This document shows positions 44,938-54,158 of a stretch of 64,000 nucleotides of DNA, piece by piece. Position 1 is the stretch's first letter, and each line of letters begins with the position of its first letter. Source of the DNA: Tistrella mobilis (GTDB lineage: Bacteria; Pseudomonadota; Alphaproteobacteria; Tistrellales; Tistrellaceae); assembly GCF_041468085.1 (NCBI RefSeq), contig NZ_CP121017.1, forward strand, positions 2,917,676 to 2,981,675. The letters run 5' to 3'. A program made the translations under genes and the position numbers. The notes below the pieces were generated by a model, which was given only the letters and a program-made list of their open reading frames with translations, had not been told where the DNA came from and made no database searches.

Positions 44938-45067
44938 AAATGATAATCACCATGGGTTGATAATCAAAATCACGTCTCACGAAATGAGATTCTCACCCTG
45001 AACCCGGCCCGGAGGGGCCACGGGATGAGGGCGCCGGAGCGGGGAACGTTTCGCGGTTGATAATCAA
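44938..45067. promoter_or_regulatory. AT-rich sbnAB promoter island with three TGATAATCA motifs (Fur-like)
   Basis: In this GC-rich genome the 289-bp gap before sbnA is strikingly AT-rich. TGATAATCA occurs three times: 44941-44949 (as AATGATAATCA), 44958-44966 and 45058-45066 (both inside TTGATAATCAA, 100 bp apart exactly). The core matches half of the classical Fur box GATAATGATAATCATTATC. The first copy is followed by AT-rich promoter-like bases. The island also serves the divergent acyltransferase gene. Iron-dependent control is inference. Confidence 0.5.
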
Positions 45068-45172
45068 CCATTGAATGATATTCTTTTTGCTTATACGCGG
45101 CATGATTTTCACGGTCCGCGCATCCTTTTCGCGGATGGCCGCGACCACCTGCGCCTCGGCGGAGGGTTCGCC

Positions 45173-46156
45173 ATGCACATAGAAGACCTCACGGCCCTGA
45201 TTCAGGATGACGTCTTCCTGCCGGTCCGCATCGATGCGGGTGGCGGTATCGATATCCTGCTCAAGATCGAAGGGCTGAACCCCGCAGGCTCGATCAAGTT
45301 CAAGACCGCGGTCGCGATGATCGCCGATATGGAACGGTCCGGCCGGCTGAAGCCCGGCGCCACGGTGGTCGAAAGCTCGTCAGGCAATCTGGGGCTGGCG
45401 CTCAGCATCGTCTGTCGGGCGCTCGGCTATGGTTTCGTCTGCGTCTCGGACCCCAACATCTCTCCCGCCACCCGCGACATGATCGAGGCCACCGGCGGCC
45501 GGATGGAACCGGTGACGGAGACTGACGAGAACGGCGGTTATCTCGGCACGCGGCTCAGGCGGATCGCCGCCCTGCTCGACCGCCATGCCGGCTGGGTGTG
45601 GACCAATCAATACGGCAATCCGGCCGCGAAATGGGCCCATCACCGCTGGACCGGCCCTGCCGTGCGCCGGCGGGTCGATCGGCCGGATTTCCTGTTCGTC
45701 GGTGTCGGAACCGCCGGTACGGCCATGGGCTGTGCGGAATATTTCCGCATCAACGCCCCCCAGACCCGGGTGATCGGCGTCGACAGTGTCGGCTCGGTGA
45801 CCTTCGGCCAGGTCCCCGGCCGGCGCTATCTGCCAGGGCTCGGCGCCAGCCAGCAGCCGCCGCTTTTCGAGGCGGCGATGCTGGATGCACAGGTGATCGT
45901 ACCCGAGACCGAAACCGTCACCGCCTGCTGGCGTTTCCGCCGCCGGCACGGCTTCCTGATCGGCGCCTCCACCGGCACCGTTCTGGCCGGCATCGCCCGC
46001 CATGCCGCCGCTGGCGCCATCCCGCCCGGAGCCACGGTCGTCGCCCTCTCGCCCGATCTGGGCGACCGCTATGCGGCCACGCTCTACGACGCCGCCTGGA
46101 TCGGCAGCCGCTATGCCGATCTGCCCCCCGACATTGCCGAGGCCCTTGCCGCATGA
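45173..46156 (+). CDS. sbnA: SbnA-like O-phosphoserine-dependent synthase for L-2,3-diaminopropionate
   Basis: 327 aa from ATG 45173 (GGAGGG ribosome site). Cysteine-synthase fold, PLP lysine K42 in LNPAGSIKFKTAVAMI, cofactor phosphate loop VESSSGNLGLALSIV, and GVGTAGTAMGCAEY plus GASTGTVLAGI near the C-terminus. SbnA uses O-phospho-L-serine and L-glutamate to form ACEGA. The adjacent SbnB-like gene, start overlapping its stop by 4 bp, makes the assignment firm in context. The only reason to doubt it is similarity to ordinary cysteine synthases. Confidence 0.88.
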   Translation: MHIEDLTALIQDDVFLPVRIDAGGGIDILLKIEGLNPAGSIKFKTAVAMIADMERSGRLKPGATVVESSSGNLGLALSIVCRALGYGFVCVSDPNISPATRDMIEATGGRMEPVTETDENGGYLGTRLRRIAALLDRHAGWVWTNQYGNPAAKWAHHRWTGPAVRRRVDRPDFLFVGVGTAGTAMGCAEYFRINAPQTRVIGVDSVGSVTFGQVPGRRYLPGLGASQQPPLFEAAMLDAQVIVPETETVTACWRFRRRHGFLIGASTGTVLAGIARHAAAGAIPPGATVVALSPDLGDRYAATLYDAAWIGSRYADLPPDIAEALAA

Positions 46157-47193
46157 CCGATGATCGCATGCTTCAGCCGGCCCCCTTCACCGTCATCGGT
46201 GCCGAGGCCGTCCGCCGTGCCCTTGCCGCCCGCCCCGGCCATCTGGTCGCCCTGGTGCGGGACACATATCTCGCCCATGATGCCGGCCTGACCGTCAATC
46301 CCGACAGCTATTTCCTGCGCTTTCCCGACCGTCCCGGCGACAGGATCATCGCCCTGCCGGCCGCGATCGGCGGCGATGCGCCGGTTTCCGGCATCAAGTG
46401 GATCGCCAGCTTTCCGGGAAATCTCGCCCGCGGCATCGACCGCGCCTCGGCGGTGCTCGTCCTGAACGACGCCCAGACCGGCTACCCCTTCGCCTGCCTG
46501 GAAAGCTCGATCATCAGCGCCGCCCGCACCGCCGCCTCGGCCGTGCTCGGGGCCGAACTGCTCCACGGCCCGGAAAGGCGGGCGCGACAGGTGGCGGTGA
46601 TCGGCGCCGGGCCGATCGCCCGGGCGATCACCGACATGCTTTTTGCCACCGGCTGGCATGCGGGCGGCCTGGTGGTCCATGATCTCGACCTCGCCCGCGC
46701 CACCGCCTTCGCCGATGCGATCGGGCTGCGCCGGCGGATTGCGACCCGGGCAACGGCGGATATCTCGTCGGCGATCCGTCACGCCGATCTGGTGATCTTC
46801 GCCACCACCGCCGGCCGGCCGCATGTGATGGACGCGGAGCTCTTCGCCCATGCGCCGACCGTGCTTCACGTCTCGCTGCGCGATCTGGGGCCGGAGGTGA
46901 TCCTGTCGGCCTGGAATCTGGTCGACGATGTCGATCACGCCCTTAAGGCCGATACCTCGCTGCATCTGGTGGAAAAGGCGCGTGGCGATCGCGGCTTCGT
47001 TGCCGGGACCGTCGCCGATGCGGTGCATGGGCGCATCGCACCCGACCGCAGCCGGCCCAGGATCTTCTCGCCCTTCGGCATGGGCATTCTGGATCTGGCC
47101 CTCGGCCTCGATGTCTGGAAGGCGGTCACCGGCCAGGGCGGCGGGATCGCGGTGCCCGATTTCTTCCCGCGCACGGCGACCCTCGGTCTCTGA
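46153..47193 (+). CDS. sbnB: SbnB-like oxidase releasing L-2,3-diaminopropionate
   Basis: 346 aa, NAD-dependent, ornithine-cyclodeaminase/mu-crystallin fold. NPDSYFLRFPDRPGDRIIALPA, GIKWIASFPGNLARGIDRASAVLVLNDAQTGYPFACLESSIISAARTAASA and the nucleotide loop VAVIGAGPIARAI match SbnB, which oxidises ACEGA to L-2,3-diaminopropionate and 2-oxoglutarate. It is not the arginine-to-proline ornithine cyclodeaminase by these motifs. Translationally coupled to sbnA and ending 24 bp before the second acyltransferase paralogue. Confidence 0.9.
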   Translation: MTDDRMLQPAPFTVIGAEAVRRALAARPGHLVALVRDTYLAHDAGLTVNPDSYFLRFPDRPGDRIIALPAAIGGDAPVSGIKWIASFPGNLARGIDRASAVLVLNDAQTGYPFACLESSIISAARTAASAVLGAELLHGPERRARQVAVIGAGPIARAITDMLFATGWHAGGLVVHDLDLARATAFADAIGLRRRIATRATADISSAIRHADLVIFATTAGRPHVMDAELFAHAPTVLHVSLRDLGPEVILSAWNLVDDVDHALKADTSLHLVEKARGDRGFVAGTVADAVHGRIAPDRSRPRIFSPFGMGILDLALGLDVWKAVTGQGGGIAVPDFFPRTATLGL

Positions 47194-47217
47194 TACCCGC
47201 CCGGCGGTGATGTCCGC

Positions 47218-48675
47218 TCAGCCGCCCGGCCACGCCAGAAGCCGGCCCATGCCGCGGATCACCGCCGCGGCGGGGCTGCGCCGGTCGGGCCCCAGGATCA
47301 CATCGGTCGGCCCCCGCCCTGCAATCGCCAGATGCCGGCCCAGCGTGCCGCCGAAGCCTGCCAGCCACACCGCCGAGAACCGGTTCACCCGGCCCAGGAT
47401 CGCGCGCATGTCGACATACATGACCTGCTCGATCTCGTCGCTGTCCTGATGCTTCTTGGTCAGCGGCAGCCGGCGGCCGCCCACCGCCTCGTAAAGCGGG
47501 GCAAGCTTGGGGATGGCGTCGAACAGCAGATAGCGCACCCCCAGCCCCAGGGCCAGCCGCTCCACCTCCCGGAACATGTCGAGGCGGATGCGGTTGCCGC
47601 GGAAATCCGGATGCACCACCAGCCGGGACACCTCGACGAAGCCGCCCTCCCAGAATTCCTCCGGCACCGGCACCAGGGCCTGCAATTCGCTTCTGGACCG
47701 GTCGCTGCCATTGACCACCAGCCGGGCGGTGGCGATCGGCTTGTCGCCCAGCAGGCCCAGAAACAGGATCGAGCAGGCATCGAGCGGATCGGCCCAGGCC
47801 TCCGGGTCATGGGCATCGGGCCTGCGGCCATAGAACTGGTTGGCATCCCGCCGCAGCCTGTAGACGGTCGCCATGTCGGCCAGCCCCGCTACCGGCACCA
47901 CCCGCAGATGCCGCATCAGCCCACGGGGCTTCAGCCCATAGGTCCAGAGCGCATGGATGCCGAAACCCGGCGCGGTGCAGGTGGCCAGCACCGCCGCCCG
48001 GTCCACCGAGGCAGGATCGGCCATGCGCAGCACGATCCGTGCCCCGGCATCGTCCCCTCGCATCTCTGCGGCAACGATCCGGCCACGCAGTCGGAAGGGG
48101 GCCGCCCAGGGCCGTGTCACGGTCAGGGTCATCATCGTGCCCGGGATCAGCAGGGCGGCCGGCCCCGTGATCTCGGCCACCGCCTCATACGGCCCGATGG
48201 CGGTAACCAGGGCCGGCAATCGCCGCCGGTTCAGGCTGCGCCCGTCCAGCATCGCCGGCAGCGGTTCGGCCGGACGCGGCAGCCGGTCGGCCACCGGCCC
48301 GCAGATCGCCGCCGTCAGCCGGATCACGCCCGCGCCCGCATCGACCGAGGCAACCGCCAGCCTGAGCGGACCCACCCGCAGGTGGCGGAGCGCACGGCGG
48401 TCGATCTCGGGCATCACCGCCACGGCGATCGCCGGATCCGCAAGCCGCTGCACCACCCGTTCGGGCAGGTATCCGGTGGCCGCCGTAAAACACCAGCCGG
48501 CAGCGGGGTCACCCGAAAGCCGTCCGTCTATCCGCTCCGGGCCGATATCGAGACGGACCGCGACGGCATGGGGCGGCGGCAACCCGGCAGCACCTGCCGG
48601 GTTCTGGGCCGGCAGGCCGGTGATGCGTCTGGTTTCCGGTGCCCGTCCGATGACGGGCAGATCGATCAGGGTCAT
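47218..48675 (-). CDS. Two-part acyltransferase, GNAT/FeeM-like C-terminus (paralogue B)
   Basis: 485 aa from ATG 48675, with ribosome site GGGGAGG. Same architecture as the paralogue at 43432-44883 and, by eye, largely identical in the C-terminal domain (RDANQFYGRRP, GFVEVSRLVVHPDFRGNRI, LFDAIPKLAPLYEAVGGRR, MYVDMRAILGRVNRFSAVWLAGFG), with more variable N-terminal and junction regions. So the pair is a relatively recent duplication, or both conserved for distinct jobs, flanking sbnAB as direct repeats. Divergent from the exporter gene across a 161-bp gap. Confidence 0.75.
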   Translation of the reverse strand: MTLIDLPVIGRAPETRRITGLPAQNPAGAAGLPPPHAVAVRLDIGPERIDGRLSGDPAAGWCFTAATGYLPERVVQRLADPAIAVAVMPEIDRRALRHLRVGPLRLAVASVDAGAGVIRLTAAICGPVADRLPRPAEPLPAMLDGRSLNRRRLPALVTAIGPYEAVAEITGPAALLIPGTMMTLTVTRPWAAPFRLRGRIVAAEMRGDDAGARIVLRMADPASVDRAAVLATCTAPGFGIHALWTYGLKPRGLMRHLRVVPVAGLADMATVYRLRRDANQFYGRRPDAHDPEAWADPLDACSILFLGLLGDKPIATARLVVNGSDRSRSELQALVPVPEEFWEGGFVEVSRLVVHPDFRGNRIRLDMFREVERLALGLGVRYLLFDAIPKLAPLYEAVGGRRLPLTKKHQDSDEIEQVMYVDMRAILGRVNRFSAVWLAGFGGTLGRHLAIAGRGPTDVILGPDRRSPAAAVIRGMGRLLAWPGG

Positions 48676-48836
48676 GGCACGCCTCCCCGGTCCTGGTCGC
48701 GTCCCCTGAAACAGGATGCCGGAGATTGTGGACCATATCTACTTTCAGTTGATCAATAAAACGACGTGCTGTCGCCAGGGGTCGCCGCTATCATCGATCC
48801 ACCCCCCCCTTGTTTCCATGCCGGAGCCTGGTCCGC

Positions 48837-49475
48837 ATGACGCCGATCGACGCCACCCTGGCCTTCACCCTGGCCGCCCTGTTGATGACCCTGACCCCCG
48901 GCCTCGATACGGCGCTGGTGTTGCGCACCGCGGCGGTGGAGGGGCCGAAGCGCGGCATGCAGGCGGGGGCCGGCATCTGCATCGGCGTGCTTGCCTGGGG
49001 CGTGATGGCTGCGGTCGGGCTGGGTGCCGTGCTGGCGGTCTCGCAGTTCGCCTATGAAACCCTCAGGATCATCGGTGCCGCCTGGCTCATCTGGATGGGC
49101 ATCTCGATGATCCGCGGCGCGCGCACCGGCGGCGCGGCGCTGGATGCCACGGCCACGGCGGCAGCGCCGCGGGCCCGCGGCCAGGGCTGGTTCATGCGCG
49201 GCCTGCTCACGAACCTGCTCAACCCCAAGGTCGGCGTGTTCTACGTCACCTTTCTGCCGCAATTCATTCCGGCAGGCGGCGACGTGCTCACCTGGAGCCT
49301 CGCCTTCGCCGGCATCCACGCCGTCGAAGGCCTGCTCTGGTTCCTGGCCATCACCCTTGCCACGCGCCGTCTCGCCTCGATCCTCAGGCGCGGCGCGGTG
49401 GTCGCCTGGCTCGACCGGGTGACCGGCGGGGTTCTGGTGCTGTTCGGTCTCAAGCTCGCCGTCGACGTCCGCTGA
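48837..49475 (+). CDS. LysE/RhtB family amino-acid exporter
   Basis: 212 aa from ATG 48837 (GGAG ribosome site), with five to six membrane helices. Family motifs: LMTLTPGLDTALVLRTAAVEGPKRGMQAGAGICIGVLAWG, LRIIGAAWLIWMGISMIR and FMRGLLTNLLNPKVGVFYVTFLPQFIP. These carriers export amino acids or derivatives with proton exchange. Its place after the diaminopropionate genes and before a GNAT-like gene suggests it may export a product or protect against it. An 8-base C run (48802-48809) lies in its 5' region, 27 bp upstream of the start. Confidence 0.9.
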   Translation: MTPIDATLAFTLAALLMTLTPGLDTALVLRTAAVEGPKRGMQAGAGICIGVLAWGVMAAVGLGAVLAVSQFAYETLRIIGAAWLIWMGISMIRGARTGGAALDATATAAAPRARGQGWFMRGLLTNLLNPKVGVFYVTFLPQFIPAGGDVLTWSLAFAGIHAVEGLLWFLAITLATRRLASILRRGAVVAWLDRVTGGVLVLFGLKLAVDVR

Positions 49476-49518
49476 GTCGCGGCCGGCGCCGGCACTCGCC
49501 CAAAGGAGGTCCAAACGC

Positions 49519-50394
49519 ATGGCGGTCCGGATCCGGCGCGCGGTCGAAAGCGATATGTTCGCCGTCTACAAACTGCTGCGGTCATCGACCCTGAATGCCC
49601 GCAATCTGCCGCTCGATGCCCGGCGGCGCATGTTCCGCCCGGTCTGGGGCGGTAACGAGGGCTATTACGGCTTCCTGATGGAAGACGAGAAAGAGGTGAC
49701 CGGCTTTCTGGGCACCCTGTTCACCACCCGCGAGATCGACGGCCAGCCGCAGGATTTCTGCGAGATTCACAGCTGGTATGTCCGCGACAGCCATCGCGAT
49801 GAAAGCCTGAACCTGCTGCTGCCGGTGATCGGCATGCGCAAGCGCACCATCGTCAATCACACGCCCACCCAGACGGTCTACGATATCGGCGCGCGTTTCG
49901 GCTTCAGGGATCTGGAGACCGGTGTCGTCGCCTTCTATCCCCTGCCGACCAGCCTTGGCCGGCCGGATTACCGGGTCGGCAACCGGCTGGTGCCGGACCG
50001 GATCGATCCCGCGTCGCTCCGCATCCTGGCCGAGCATCGCGACCTGCGTAACTGCCACCATGTCGCGATCGAGGATCCCGACGGCCCGCCGGTCTATGCC
50101 ATGTTCAAGACCGTGCGCCGGCGCTGGTTCGAGCCTTTCGGCCGGCTGATCCACACCAGCGATCCGGCGGCTTTCGGCCGGCTGGCCGGGCGCATTGCCT
50201 GGCGGCTGTGTCTGCGCCATCGCTGGCAGGCGATCATCGCCAATCAGACGATCTTTGACGGCGTGTCGCTTACCGGTGTCACCCGCAGGGTCGGCCGCGA
50301 CGTGCCCTCGCAATTCCGCTCGAAGACGCTGGAAGCCCGCCAGATCGACCAGCTCTGCTCGCAACCCCTCCTCCAGGGCTACCGGCTGCACTGA
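49519..50394 (+). CDS. GNAT-like acyltransferase of unknown specificity
   Basis: 291 aa with a textbook ribosome site AAAGGAGG. N-terminal acetyltransferase-like start MAVRIRRAVESDMFAVYKLLRSS, FLGTLFTTREIDGQPQDFCEIHSWYVRDSHRDES, then a second half (RRRWFEPFGRLIHTSDPAAFG, RHRWQAIIANQTIFDGVSL) typical of two-lobed GNAT proteins seen near polysaccharide or N-acyl-amino-acid loci. No catalytic residue can be assigned. Follows the exporter by 43 bp, so the two are likely co-transcribed. Confidence 0.7.
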   Translation: MAVRIRRAVESDMFAVYKLLRSSTLNARNLPLDARRRMFRPVWGGNEGYYGFLMEDEKEVTGFLGTLFTTREIDGQPQDFCEIHSWYVRDSHRDESLNLLLPVIGMRKRTIVNHTPTQTVYDIGARFGFRDLETGVVAFYPLPTSLGRPDYRVGNRLVPDRIDPASLRILAEHRDLRNCHHVAIEDPDGPPVYAMFKTVRRRWFEPFGRLIHTSDPAAFGRLAGRIAWRLCLRHRWQAIIANQTIFDGVSLTGVTRRVGRDVPSQFRSKTLEARQIDQLCSQPLLQGYRLH

Positions 50395-50413
50395 TCGAAA
50401 CGACCGCCTCGGG

Positions 50414-52660
50414 TCAATCCCGATCGGCCATGGCCGCTGCCTTGAGCGGGATCGGCCGGCCACTGCTGCGTCGGGGGCGCGGCGAGGTGGTCACCACCGG
50501 GCGACCGGCGGCCGGCTCTGCGGCAACCGGCGTGGCCGGTGCGACCGGTCCGGCTGCCGCATGCCGTGTCTCGACGGCGGTTTCCACTGCCGCAGCCTCG
50601 CTCGCCACCGGCTGATCGCGGTCGTCGATCCGGAAGCCTGCCACCATTTCGGCCAGCTGGTCGGCATCGCCGATCAGTTCGGCTGCCGCCTCGGCGCTGG
50701 TGCGGGCGGCGATGCGGTTGTCGGCCGATGCAGCCCCCAGCGCCTCCAGCTCGCGCAGCACCGCATCTCCGGCTTCTCGCGCCTGGACCGAAGCTTCGGC
50801 CACTTCGCCTGCTGCACGCGCCACTTCGGCGCTGCTGCCGGCGATTTCATCGGCTGCTCCGGCCTGCTCCGCCACCGCCTGGGCGATGGCAAACGCCGCA
50901 CCATCGGCCCGGCCGACCGCTTCGGCGATCCGGGCCATACCGGCCTCGATCCGCCCGATCCGGGTTTCCAGATCGGCCATGGCCGCGACCACCTCGCCCA
51001 CCACAGCCTGGCTGGCGACGATCTTGGCGCCGATCTCTTCGGCCGCATCGGCCGACTGGGCGGCAAGGCGCTTCACTTCGCCTGCCACCACCGCAAAGCC
51101 GCGCCCGGCCTCGCCCGCGCGTGCGGCCTCGATCTGGGCGTTCAGCGCCAGCATGTGCGTCTGCTGGGCGATATCCAGGATCACCTGATTGACCGAGCCG
51201 ATGCTGCGGCTCGATTCGTCCAGCCGGTTGACCGAACGGGTCGCGGCATGGGCGGCTTCGGCACCGTCGGCGACGATCCGGCCGACCTCGCGGCCTTCAT
51301 CGACGGCGGCCCGCATCGCCTCGGTCACCGAACGCGCATGGCCATCCAGATTGCGATTGGCGACGACGATGCGCTGCACCGCATCCGATGCCGCAGCGGC
51401 GCTTGCCGACAGTTCTTCCGCGATCGAGCCAAGCCCCGAGATGACGTTCATCGCCCGTCCGGCCGCATCGCGCGCGCCGGCCGCCCGGCCGTCGGTCTGG
51501 TCGGCGGCCTGGCCCAGCCGGCCACCCATCCGGTCCAGATCGCGTGAGCGCACCGCCAGCGAGGCGCCGACATCACGCACCCGGCCCAGATCGCCGCGCA
51601 GCCGGGCCAGCATATGGTCCAGATCACGGGCCATGGCGCCGACCTCGTCATTGCGTCGGCCGCCGTCATGCTCGGCGGTCAGGTCGCCTTCCGCCGCACG
51701 GGCCAGCACCTTGCGCATGCCGCCGATCGGCCGGGTAACCGCCCGTCCGATGATCAGCCCGGCAAGCAGGGCCGCCACGGCCGCCACCACGGCCAGGGCG
51801 ATCATTGCGAACCGGGTATCGGCGGTGGCGGCGGCCTCGGCGGCGCCGCGGGCATCGGCGGTCTCGGTCAGGCTGCGCCGGGTTTCGGCCAGCAGACGTG
51901 CCGCACTGGGCCCCAGCACCTCCACCGCCTCGGTCCGGCGTTCGGCAACCTGGCCGACCAGTTCACGCAGGGTCTTCGCCCCCTTGGCCAGATCATTACG
52001 CAAGGTCGAAATCTTCGACAGCGTCTCCAGACGCCCCGGATGCATCATCTTCAGTTCCAGCGACAGCACCGCCCGCTTGGTCTCAGCCAGCGCCGCATCC
52101 ATCGCATCGGCATGGGCCATGTTGCCCGACGCCATGAACAGGCCCGCTTCTTCCCGCGCCGTCAGCAGGAAACGCTGGATCACCGCCGCCTGATAGGCCG
52201 ACTGGATGTCCTGATCGATATAGCTTTCGCGGATGATGTCGGTCAGCCCACCTTCCGAGGTTCTGAAGGCCGGCTCCATCTGTTCCCGCCAGAGCGTGCC
52301 GCGGGCAATCTCCACCTCGGCCAGTTCCTCGACCGCCTTGCCGAAAGCCTGGGTCGCCGCCGCGACCTCGGCCGCCGCGGCCCCCAGATCGTCGATGCGA
52401 TCCTCGGCTGCCCGGACATGGCTGCGGAATGCCTCCAGCCGTGCCGGATCGCCCGTTGCGACCAGCAGATCCGCCGCTGCACCGGCAGCGACAAGGTCGG
52501 CCTCGGCCGCAGCCATGGCACGGGCGGCACCGACATCGTCCTTATAGGCGGCAAGCCCGGTGCCGGCCCTGTCCAGTGCCACCACCGCCGCGCCAAAGCC
52601 TGCCACGGCCAGAACCAGCAGAACGGCAAAGCCGATCGTCAGCTTGCGACGGATGGTCAT
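50414..52660 (-). CDS. Methyl-accepting chemotaxis protein, helical (HBM-like) sensor
   Basis: 748 aa from ATG 52660. Two membrane helices at about 7-28 and 317-340 enclose a roughly 290-residue all-helical periplasmic part, larger than a 4-helix bundle and in line with a bimodular helical sensor. Then HAMP and a signalling hairpin with [49 protein letters not shown] proline- and alanine-rich tail ([17 protein letters not shown]) follows in place of a methyl-transferase docking pentapeptide, as far as visible. Ligand unknown. Confidence 0.93.
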   Translation of the reverse strand: MTIRRKLTIGFAVLLVLAVAGFGAAVVALDRAGTGLAAYKDDVGAARAMAAAEADLVAAGAAADLLVATGDPARLEAFRSHVRAAEDRIDDLGAAAAEVAAATQAFGKAVEELAEVEIARGTLWREQMEPAFRTSEGGLTDIIRESYIDQDIQSAYQAAVIQRFLLTAREEAGLFMASGNMAHADAMDAALAETKRAVLSLELKMMHPGRLETLSKISTLRNDLAKGAKTLRELVGQVAERRTEAVEVLGPSAARLLAETRRSLTETADARGAAEAAATADTRFAMIALAVVAAVAALLAGLIIGRAVTRPIGGMRKVLARAAEGDLTAEHDGGRRNDEVGAMARDLDHMLARLRGDLGRVRDVGASLAVRSRDLDRMGGRLGQAADQTDGRAAGARDAAGRAMNVISGLGSIAEELSASAAAASDAVQRIVVANRNLDGHARSVTEAMRAAVDEGREVGRIVADGAEAAHAATRSVNRLDESSRSIGSVNQVILDIAQQTHMLALNAQIEAARAGEAGRGFAVVAGEVKRLAAQSADAAEEIGAKIVASQAVVGEVVAAMADLETRIGRIEAGMARIAEAVGRADGAAFAIAQAVAEQAGAADEIAGSSAEVARAAGEVAEASVQAREAGDAVLRELEALGAASADNRIAARTSAEAAAELIGDADQLAEMVAGFRIDDRDQPVASEAAAVETAVETRHAAAGPVAPATPVAAEPAAGRPVVTTSPRPRRSSGRPIPLKAAAMADRD

Positions 52661-52808
52661 GGAACGCACGCTCCCGAACCGATTGGCGAACGGTCCCCCC
52701 AAAACCGGGGAGACCAATTTGCCAACAGGTATAGGGTGGTGATGACAACCGCATGACGGTGCAATGACATTTAATGAACGAGTCATTCACCCGCATGCCT
52801 GGGTGCGA

Positions 52809-54158
52809 TCACGCCGTCATCGTCCAGGGCAGCGTCACCGTCATCTCCAGCCCGCCGGTCGACCGGTTGGCGGCGATGATCCGCCCGCCATGGGCCTCGA
52901 CCGTGCGCCGGGCGATGGCGAGGCCCAGGCCGTAGCCCTGGTTGCGGCTGCCATCGGGGCCCCGCACGAAGGGCTCGAAGATCGAGGCCAGCATCTCGGG
53001 CGGCACCCCCGGCCCCCGGTCGCGGACCTTGAGCACATGGCGACGCCCGCGTTCGTCGATATCCACCGACACGGTGACCGCCCCGCCTTCGGGCGAGAAT
53101 TTCAGGGCGTTGCGGATGATGTTCTCGACCGCCCGCCGCATCAGTTCGGCGCTGCCCTTGATCAGCATCGCGCCGCCCGTAAGGCTCGCCGCCGGGGTGA
53201 CGTGGCTCTCCACCGTCACCCCGGCGGGCCCGGCCTCGAACCGGGCATCGGCGACCACCGAGGCCACCAGCCCGTGCAGATCGAAATAGTCCTCCCGGCG
53301 GGGGGCGTCGTTCTCCACCCGCGAGAGTGTCAGCAACTCACCCACCAGCGTGTCCAGCCGCGCCGTTTCAAGCTCCAGCCGGTCCAGCGTCACCGCCACC
53401 CGGTCGGGCGACTGACGCACCAGCCCCACCGCCATGTGCAGCCGGGCGAGCGGCGAGCGCAGCTCGTGCGAGACGTCGTGCAGCAGCCGGTCGCGCGCCG
53501 CCACCGTCTGTTCCAACCGCGCCGCCATGACGTCGAAATCCCGGGCCAGATCGGCAAGCTCGTCACGTCGTCGCCCCATCGCCGGCCCCAGCCGCACGGC
53601 CAGATCGCCCCCGGCCAGGTCGTCGAAGCCCCGGCGCAACCGCAGGATCGGGCGGATCAGATAGCGGGCGAGCGCGGTGCTGAACACCAGCCCGCCGCCC
53701 ACCCCCAACATGATGATCTCGGGCGGCAGCCGGAACGGCCCGCCCGGACGCGGCGGCATGCGCAGGTCCGACAGGTCGCGCGACAGCTGCCAGACCGACC
53801 CGTCGGGCGCCGTGACAGACCGGATCAGCACCTCATCCCGGCGGATGACGACAGAGGCGGCCGGTGTGCCATGATCGGCCGGCCGCACCACCAGCCCTGC
53901 CCGCTCACTCTCGGGCCAGGCGGCGATCAGGCGTCGCAGCGCCGGCAGGCCGCCGCTTTCCAGCACGGCCGCCGCCGAGGCCAGTTCTACCGGCGCCAGC
54001 CGGTCCTCGAACAGGTGTACGATCGGCCGCGGTGGATCGTCGAACAGCTGGATGGCAACCCAGAGTGTCTGGACCATCAGGAAAAAGGTCAGGCCGAAGC
54101 CGAACAGGATCTTCCAGAACAGCCGGCCCCTCAGGGCGGCCAGGACGGGCGTGGTCAT
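52809..54158 (-). CDS. Sensor histidine kinase, CpxA-like
   Basis: 449 aa envelope-type sensor. One N-terminal membrane helix (about 14-36), a short periplasmic domain, a second helix near 147-165, HAMP, HisKA with H231 in LLHDVSHELRSPLARLHMAVGL, and HATPase with IIRNALKFSPEGG, RDRGPGVPPEML and GYGLGLAIARRTVEAHGG. The E. coli CpxA motif HELRSPL is kept. Start ATG 54158 overlaps the stop of the regulator gene by 4 bp. Confidence 0.9.
   Translation of the reverse strand: MTTPVLAALRGRLFWKILFGFGLTFFLMVQTLWVAIQLFDDPPRPIVHLFEDRLAPVELASAAAVLESGGLPALRRLIAAWPESERAGLVVRPADHGTPAASVVIRRDEVLIRSVTAPDGSVWQLSRDLSDLRMPPRPGGPFRLPPEIIMLGVGGGLVFSTALARYLIRPILRLRRGFDDLAGGDLAVRLGPAMGRRRDELADLARDFDVMAARLEQTVAARDRLLHDVSHELRSPLARLHMAVGLVRQSPDRVAVTLDRLELETARLDTLVGELLTLSRVENDAPRREDYFDLHGLVASVVADARFEAGPAGVTVESHVTPAASLTGGAMLIKGSAELMRRAVENIIRNALKFSPEGGAVTVSVDIDERGRRHVLKVRDRGPGVPPEMLASIFEPFVRGPDGSRNQGYGLGLAIARRTVEAHGGRIIAANRSTGGLEMTVTLPWTMTA

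Noticed and set aside
46153-47193. Ornithine cyclodeaminase for proline synthesis
   Set aside because: Motifs and the translationally coupled SbnA-like partner fit SbnB better.
43432-48675. Acyltransferases as LuxI-type homoserine lactone synthases or PilZ proteins
   Set aside because: LuxI conserved Arg/Phe/Trp pattern not recognised and no LuxR gene nearby; the N-terminal half lacks PilZ RxxxR and DxSxxG motifs.
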